Of a stretch of DNA of 64,000 nt, positions 32,701 to 41,700 are shown in pieces (position 1 is the stretch's first letter; each line of letters starts with the position of its first letter). The notes under the pieces were generated by a model that saw only the letters and a list, made by a program, of their open reading frames with translations, made no database searches and was not told where the DNA came from. The stretch comes from Rugalucina vietnamica (Eukaryota > Mollusca > Bivalvia > Lucinida > Lucinidae), in assembly GCA_964017185.1 (NCBI GenBank), contig OZ024870.1, positions 29,411,621 through 29,475,620 of the forward strand, given 5' to 3'. A program made the translations under genes and the position numbers.

Positions 32701-35700
32701 AGTATCATTTAGAGATGTTGTATGCTGAGTATAATTTTGTTCGGAGTGTGGGCTGGCACTTAAAAATTAAAAAATGTGTTCAGAAATGGTCCAAAATAGA
32801 CCAAAAAGTGCAGAATGTGCTCTATCTATAGTTCTTCTGGGCGTTGCCATGGCAACGCTTGTAGGATAAATGAAGTACTTGTTCTTGTTTTTAATAGAGG
32901 AGACATATGGCTGTTTTAAGGAATAGTTTTCTCACCTAAATTCCAAATTTTATTTTTTAGCAAAATCTGAGGCCAAAATCAGGCGTTAAAAGCCCTAGTC
33001 CTTTCAAGCTGTTGGATTTTTCTTGTGACTGTATAGACAGGTTTGTGTAAGACCAGGCCACAGGGTTAAAGACTTTTCAATGCTCAATACAGCTGATCTT
33101 GAAATTTTAGGAACCCCTAAATTAAAAGAGTAGCCAAAGCAGTTGGTATCTTCTGATGAAAAAGAAAAAAAAAAACTAGAATTTATCCTGGGTATAAATG
33201 CTAAAATGCTAACAGTAACATTTAAGAGCTGTATAAATTTTAGTCTCAGACGAGTTGAGCACAAAAAAAGTTTTATAACCTCAAGGCCTAGTCAAGAACA
33301 CTGAAGACCTGGCCCTGAGGTTATTAAACTTTTTTTCAAGATCAGCTGAGCATGAAATTTCAACTGCTCATAAATGCTGAAATATTAGAAATTAGTGGAA
33401 AATTCAGGTTCAGTATACTCATTAACTAGTAATTTATCCTGGCCATAAACATTTCTTTAATAGTATTTTTATATTTATGAGCATGATAAATTTTAGTCTC
33501 AGCTGAGCTGAGCAAGAAAAAAGTTTTTTAACCTCGAGGATAGTTTTTCTCACATGATGGCTCATTTCTTACCTTGAGCTGGTTACACCCAAGTATTTCT
33601 CCGAGATTGAGATCTGTGTAATAACTATGTGGTCTGTAAACTTCGCCTGTCTTGCCAAGCCACACGGGATGCCTGTTAGGACTGTTGCTGAGCTGTTTTG
33701 GAGGCACCACCCTCCTAAAATAGAGACAATGCTTTGATTAAATCAATCACTGGTATTGCATTATCGTGGTGGATTAAGCAGGAAACAATTTAAAGAGATT
33801 CTAAAAATCTGATAAGTTTTTAATGCCAACATGATGAAACTAATGCGCTTACTCAAACAGCATAGTTCAGAACAGACTGGGCAGATGCCCTTGTTGACCG
33901 AAGTCCTCATGTTTAACTCATAACTGCTGGGAAAGAGCCACAATTTCCTGGGTATTAAACAGTTCTCTATGGAATTACTTTAAATCAATGTGCTTAATGA
34001 CATTACTCAGTGACTTCTCACTAGGATTTCACATAAGGCCTTACTAAAACTAAAGTCCAAATCACATGCGTAAAAAATACACGCGTGTAAATATACCCCT
34101 GTGTGTAAATATACTCCGATGTGCAAATCAACCTGTGAGTAAATTTAAATTGTGTTCACATGGGTTTTATCACCAGGAGTATTTTTGTATGTAAATTTAT
34201 CATTTCTGGATTTAAACCTGTTCATTTAAGTTTTCTGGAAGAGGCTGCTTCAGGGTGTTTTTGTAGGACTTTGGCAGCAGAGGAGAATCATGTAATGCTC
34301 AGGCATAACCTTAGCAGTTATACAGTTCCCTTTTATCATTCTTTAAAAAGGAACTACTGTTAAAATGGCCTTAGAATCTCACCAAGAATGATGAAGAAAT
34401 AATGTGGCTATTTGCACTCCATATGATCTAAAATGTGATGAATGGCAATTAACTCTTATTTAGCAACAATGTCCACAGTTTTAGCAAAATGCCATATACT
34501 CAGTTTGACTAGAAATAAAAAATACTCATGGGTAAATTTACTTTGTATTCGCATGGGACAAAATAGTAAATTACACGTGTGTATTTGTAAAAATAAAATT
34601 TGCATCTGGTCAGACCCAGGAGTAAAATTACCCCTATGTAACTAAATATACTCTGGTGTGTATTTGCATTCGCTTGCGCCATTTGCTTACCCCGGGTAAA
34701 ATTTGCACACCAGAGTATATTTACATGCGTGTATTTTTGGCTCATGCGAATTGGACTTAAGGCCTGTAATTAAATGTACGATTTTTGCTCCACATTATAA
34801 AGTGCCTCATAATAATTTGGTTTTCAATATACCGGTATTATGTCAATATAACAATGATTATAGTAACATTTGAACATGCTTTCACATAATATTATTATAA
34901 CATTGTCTCTGTGAAACATGGGGCTTTCTATTGGGAGTCAAAATCAAAAGCTATGCGGTCTTCACGAAAAGTGCCGGTCTGTTGGTCAAAACCAGCAAAA
35001 TTTCATTCTGAATGACAAAATATTTTATTCTGTCAGACAACTGTCCGACAAAAATTACCATAATTACAATGATAACATATAGATCTACCAAAATTCTACC
35101 AAGATACAGAAAACATTCATTTTGAAAGCCCATAATATACCTACCAATTGTTTTGCTTTCTCTGCAGCTAGCTGTTGGTTATAAGCACCCTGAAGATACC
35201 GCGCCTTTTCCCTCATACTCTTTTTTGTAATATCCCTCTGTTCTAGCACAACCTACACACCAGAAAATACCAGCAACATGACACAGCAAACAAAATACAT
35301 ATAAGCAGCATCACGAGAAAACTGGTCTTTGGGGTTTCCGACCAGGTCTGACACTTATCAGCCAGTACAGTCATAGAAGCAGGCTAGATGCTTGAAAGTT
35401 TTGCTATAAGTAGAAAAGCAATTGTACTATTCCAGTAGCGAAAACAAAGATGCTGATCAGCCGTGCAGTTACTGCAGAGCTGAAATGCCTCATTGTTTTC
35501 ACATAGACAAAAACCTAGTTTTCTCTTGATGTGGCTCATATATAAATGTACATGGGGGGGGATGGGTTGGTATTGAGGTTTGTACATCTTCAGTTATTTT
35601 CAGTTATATTGGGTTAGAGCCACCAGTCCTGGGTAATAACCAGTACTCTGGGGAGTTACTGTGTCTTGCTCAAGGACACAGCAAGGTGATCAAAGTGGGT

Positions 35701-38700
35701 ATTGAACCAAGGACCCTTCAATTTTGGTGATCTTTGGTCTGATGCTTTACCACCAGGCCACCAGGCTCCCCCCTGAAACCATGTCAGAATCAGTATTTCT
35801 ACAAAAAAAAACGCTATGCATCATAAAGCACTTAATTACAACATTTAATGGGTATTTCTTTTTTCACACTGACTGTGTATACAAGTCAGTTCCACCTTTC
35901 TAATCGACATTTTCACGCAGCAAAATAGAATCAAGGCTGTCATCGATGCAGCAGGTCCGGCGAGCTCCGGACCACTTATTTGCCCGAGAATGGTATCCAG
36001 TGTACCTTTTTTTTTGACCACCGCGTAATTGCTCAAACTGAATGCTAGAAAAATCCCTGCAGATGATGATGTGAGTCATTGTCTAAATTTACTTTTCTTG
36101 TGAGCATGGTGACAGCTCGGGACTTATCCCCACCGGTCAAGCCCCATCCCACTGGTGTGGTATTGTCAATTTAACGTTTCGCAAAAGAACTATTGATTCT
36201 GATGACCAGCTTTTTTGAAAAGCTTATACTTGTAATTTGTAAATAAGAAATAGTCACCTGGTGACCTAAAACTCATGAAATACCCCACAATTTTATTTCC
36301 AAATATTCAACAGTTCTCTGCGTTGACAATCATTTATAAATAGAAAGAGGGATACAGTGTTAAACTCACATTCCTTTAATCTTTTCTTTAGGTAAACATC
36401 AATCATTATCTTAGAATCTAGAAAATGGTGGATTTGATAATCTACGGTACCTAGGCCTACCGGTATATGAAAGTCTTAAAGCTTATACCCTGGTGAAATA
36501 TTGCCATTTGACGTGTCAGCAGTGAACTCTTCAGATTCTGATTACAGAAAAACTTAATTATAAATATAGCAAGTATTATGAATCTGACAAACCATGCATG
36601 TGACTTTACCTAGTGGTAATTCCTTGGTCAAGTTATTCGGATGAAAAGTAGGTCAGCTTATACAGTCTTTAGTCCATGAGTCAATAATTTACATGCACTA
36701 GTACAGCAAAATAAATCTCATTAATAAGAACTATTGTTAGAAAAACTAAGCACATTAATCCTTCTCTCTACACTCTGATATGACAAAACTGATATCCACT
36801 TACTAATAAAACAAACAAAACATATTCCTAAATAGATTCAGTAAAAATTAATGGATGACATTTTATGCTGTGAAGAGGCTGTGAAAAGCAAATAGAGGCC
36901 CCATACAGGGAAAACAGATTGACTATGAAAACAGACAGAACAAGTAAATAAGAAAAAGTAACAAGTAAATAAACAAGTAAATAAATAAGAAAACTGCTAT
37001 GAACAAAGAAAAATAATTCAAATACATGTACATGCAAACAGCAGGTATATTAACATGCTATAATTAAACAATTTAAAACAAACACAAGAAGAACTAGCTT
37101 TAGGTAATTTCAAGCACCCCGTATTGAGCCTTTTTTCCGCTTCCAAGTAGACTTACTTATACTAATATCAGAACACTCCTTATCAATTAATTGATTGGAC
37201 AGTTTCTTTTCCATTAATTGATATTTTATGAATTATTCCGCCTAGAAAAAAATCAATATTGATTGCAGAGGGAGGCAGTTTTATTGCACAGGTTATCAAG
37301 GAAGTGGGACTACAGGTATTATCCTTTAGTGGCCTCTTTATTACCATCTGAATAGACGTGATAAATACCTCATTATGACAGTCCTTTGATCTAAGGATCA
37401 TTAGGGGCCATTAACCGAATAAACAGTGGTACCAATATAGCTCCTTCAGGAGCTAATATAGCTCCTTCAGGAGCTAAGTCTTTAAAATAAGGTGGACATA
37501 AACATCTGTTTTTCTCCACCCTCTTCAATAAGAAATTCTAAAGAAAATGTAAAATATGTAATTAATAAACTCTTCCGTAAATAGGCGAAATAAAAGCTGC
37601 AGATCAGCTTTGCAGTAACTGCAAAGCTGATCAGCGCCTTTGTTTTTGCTACAAATCCTCTTCTTTCTAAATCCAAAATTCCCCGTCTCTAGCCATTTTC
37701 TGTGCTTGTACAACTCGGTTTGTGTCGGACCTGTCCGGAAACTACATTGCTGGGTTTCTCATGACAAGGCTCATATAATAAGATTTATTCATGAATTTTA
37801 TTTTGTACATACGTACGTTTAGGTTGGGGAGACCACGCTTTCGACAAGAAGAACCATCAGTGTCATTGGGACCGGACGGCTGACTTATCCTACACCCTGT
37901 TCCTGTCTATCTTTCTGGTCGGCGGTCCTCTGTCCCTCATGACTGTTTGCTTCATTCTGATATTCCGAAAGATATGGAAAACCAAAGCAAATATCTACGA
38001 TAGGGATAAGGATGGCTCTCAAGGGTAAGTTGGTTACATGTAAAACCCAATTGTTACGAATTCACGCCCGCAAGCAATATACATGTATACACTTCGCCAA
38101 AAGTTTAGCATATTCTGGCCTTTATAGTGCTAAAGTAAAATATCCTTAAAATATTCCCAAAGCATATTACGACTTAAGCATTCATTGATTTAGAAAGAAA
38201 ACATGTTGTAGCAAAGAACCAATGACAGTTTTGTCTCGGCCTGTCAGATTTGTAGTATTTTTTTTGGATATGTTAATAATGCATTATTTTAACGAAAAGA
38301 CGTGTTTCTTAATGCTGAATTTTGCACACTATACACTGTGTCAGAACAAAATTGACCACATGTCAAGAAAGAGTATGTTGGAACGATCTGTTTTAACCAA
38401 AAAGTGTAGAACTGGCATCAAACACTAACATTTCTAGAAGACACACAAATTTTAAGAAAATATAGCAAAATTTCAATGTTTAACATTTTGAAAACAAGTT
38501 TGACTTTAAAGATGTCTTATGCTTACATGATACATGTAGTAATATTATACCACATTATTATTCTATCTATTGTCTAAAGATTGTTATAACTTTGATTGAA
38601 AATACTGAAATTGAGTACTTTTAGACAAGATTTTAAAAATCAGTGTCGAAAATAACATTTTTCCAAACTAGTGACTTATCTATTGTCATTAAGTATCTAA

Positions 38701-41700
38701 CTAACAGTCAATTTTGAATCCGTAAGAGTCCTGATTGTTTCCACTGTAATTATGGCATCGAATAGGAACAATTGTGTCGGAATATTTATTCATTTGGATT
38801 AGTGTTTCATACTTTTACTCAAATAATTATGCTAAACTTTTGACGAAGAGTGTAGTAATTACATATTTTTTTATAAACCCAAGAAATTTTCCCTTTCACT
38901 TTGCATCCCTGAAAACATTGAATATTTTTCCATATTCAATAGATTAAAATATTTTCCATGGAAACGTATGCCATATCATATCTTCTAGACAAGGCTGAAT
39001 TTAACGTTTGTTCTTGAAAAGATAAGGAAGATTACTCTCCAGAAAAAAAGAATTTATCAAAAGTAAGTGAATGTAGAAAATGGTCAAATAGAAGATGAAG
39101 ATACACTGTGTGTCAGTAGCCATCGTCCATCACAACCAGTGCGTGCACTATTTGCACTATAACGCCGAGTGTGTTTCACCGTTATTCTTTGCTTTTCTGA
39201 GTAGTACATGTTTGCAAACGGAACAAGCCGACTGCAGTCACCGTAGTGAGTAGCTACCGTTTGAGAACTGATTTTACATTCTTCCTTCTAAACATTTTTA
39301 TCTGGGTATGTGCTTGTGGTATTTGTGTCATTTCATGATCGTTGTTTAGTTTTACTTTAAATGTTATTGTTTGTTTCAGAAAGGAACTCGTGTGGAAACA
39401 AACGTTCAGAGCGTCCCGGACTCTTCTAGTAATGTTTATCGTTTACATTGTTTGCTGGGTACCATACGCCGTTATTACGGGGTCTGACGTCAGAGACGAG
39501 TATGCTACGGAGGCGCACTTGTTTGCAACAATGTTGGCTCACTTTCACTCAAGCTCCCCAATAATTGTGTATATGGTTACCAACAAGTAAGACATTACTA
39601 TACTAATGTCCAATACAAACGCATCATCCACATAATTATTAAATGTTCGTTACCCCCGTAGTCTCGTTTTTCTACACCATCCGTAGGAATATCAAAATAA
39701 AAATCCTTTCGTCTGGGTACTGATGATCCTCCAACAAAGGGGGTGGCAAATAGTAACTTAAATATCTTTGATTTAGACTTCCCTTATGAGATTCACTGTT
39801 TTCGTTTTACACGTTTTATTGTGCATCTGTTCCACTGAGAAATTCCCGTTCTTTCTAAATCGTCGTTAATTTTATTTTTCAACGTTCCATGCCGTTTTAT
39901 ATCACAAGGAGATTGTGCCCTTTTCAATGCTGGTGCCTGTGGTTAATCAGTACATTCAGTCGTCACTTGTGCTCCTGTGTTTGTTTGTTTGAATTGATGC
40001 TTAACGTCCTAGTCAACAGCTATTGCCATGTCGGGACGTTGCCTCCATTTTATATGACTTTTACCTACGTAAAACTAGGATGTCATGGCATCCGAATAGG
40101 GCTCCAAATGTAGTTATTTTACATTACTAAAACTTGCCCATGCTATATATAGAGATTTTTTTCAGTACCAAAAATGGAAAATTTCACCAGAAAAATGTTG
40201 ATATTTTTCTTATTTTTGCTCAAAACATAAATTGTGGGTACTCGTTAGTAACGAGTGCCCACAATCTATGTTTTGGAGCAAAAATAAGAAAAATAGGTAT
40301 ACCCCTGCATTACAATCTATGTTTTGGAGCAAAAATAAGAAAAATAGGTATACCCCTGCATTACCCAGTTTTACTATATAAAAGTGGGGTTTAAGGAGGT
40401 ATACAGTACACGGACATGTTTTCGTAATGAAATTGAAGTATATTTATCTAGCTATCACAGCCGGTTCATAAAGGGTGAATGATGAGGGTTCAGTACCCGT
40501 TGTGCCGTGTGGCGGTCGTAAAAAGTCTCCCCGTACACCATCCATAGTGCCGATTATATTATTGAGATCAGTAAGAGTATTTAGAGTATTAAAAATTGTA
40601 GGTTTAGCTCCATCTTTTAATTTTTATTAATTTAAACCCGTTTAGTCATTGTCTTTGATTTAGCGTTCCCTTACGTAATTATTTTAAATTGAAGTATATT
40701 TATCTGGCGATCTCCGCCGGTTTATAAAGGGTCACTGATGAAAGTTAAGTACCCGAAATTGCGCAATATGGCCCATACTACCTCCCTTTTAACCTTTTTT
40801 TAATGCTTCCAAAGGAGCAAACTTTTATATTTTACTCAAATATAACCGCCTATTGCAAGTAAGCCACTAAGGCTCAAAGTATGGATGGTTTGACTTGAAA
40901 CCACTTTCGGATTGAGCGGTTAAACAATAATCAGATGGTCAGTTAGTAGCGTGTATAAGCTTAACCTGGCTTCGGTTCGAATTCAAATGTGCTAAAAAAG
41001 TAGCAAATCTCTAAAAATGCAATTTATATTTTCCAAGAAATTTCGTGAAACCGTTTTGAAGGCGTTTCCCTGCACCTATCTTCTGCGGTGGACAAGATCG
41101 TTCACCATGCGATCTGATGACCTTAGCCCTTCTACTTAAGGTGCTATCAAGTCTGTGTCATCAATATCAACGGGCGTCGATGGTAACAGCAAAGTCAGTA
41201 TAGAGAATGTGGTTAATGTTGTGGAATAAGGCGATTTTTCGTTAACAGTCTGGCAACGATAATACTTGGATGATACATGTACATAACACTTGGTTTATAA
41301 TATGACTGGAATGCGGTCGGCTTGTGGTAGTGCACAGGGCTCCTGATTAAAAGGTCGTGAGTTGTAGACCCACATTCATCGCGTTGTATCATTGTGCTAC
41401 TGGCTCCCAATTATACTTTCACAACGGAAACGGTGGCTCAATCCCTTTCCCAGTGGATATGAAGTGTTTTTAATCATCGGCAGTAAAGTTCTTATTGGCA
41501 TATAATATTGCCGTCCTTTGAACTAATGCGATCCGTGCCGTCTATAGATCATTTAATGAATCTGCCTTACAACCAGAAATATGTATATACGTTGTGCACG
41601 AGACTGTGCCATCTTAAAGCTTGTTTGTTTTATGTGAGCCGCCGCATGGGAAAACCAACAATCTGCATAGGCGAAAACAAAGGCGAAGATCAGCTTCGCA

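Larger units (their letters stand above)
32425..32995. mobile_element. 571-bp MITE with two perfect RFX X-box palindromes
   Basis: Degenerate inverted ends of about 65 bp (GGGAATTTAAGGCCTGATTT on the left; complement of the right GGGCTTTTAACGCCTGATTT) are flanked by TA (32423-32424, 32996-32997), as in Tc1/mariner elements. GTTGCCATGGCAAC occurs at 32568-32581 and 32842-32855, 143 and 140 bp from the two ends. The boxes therefore lie at mirror positions in the inverted arms. No transposase. Confidence 0.78.
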
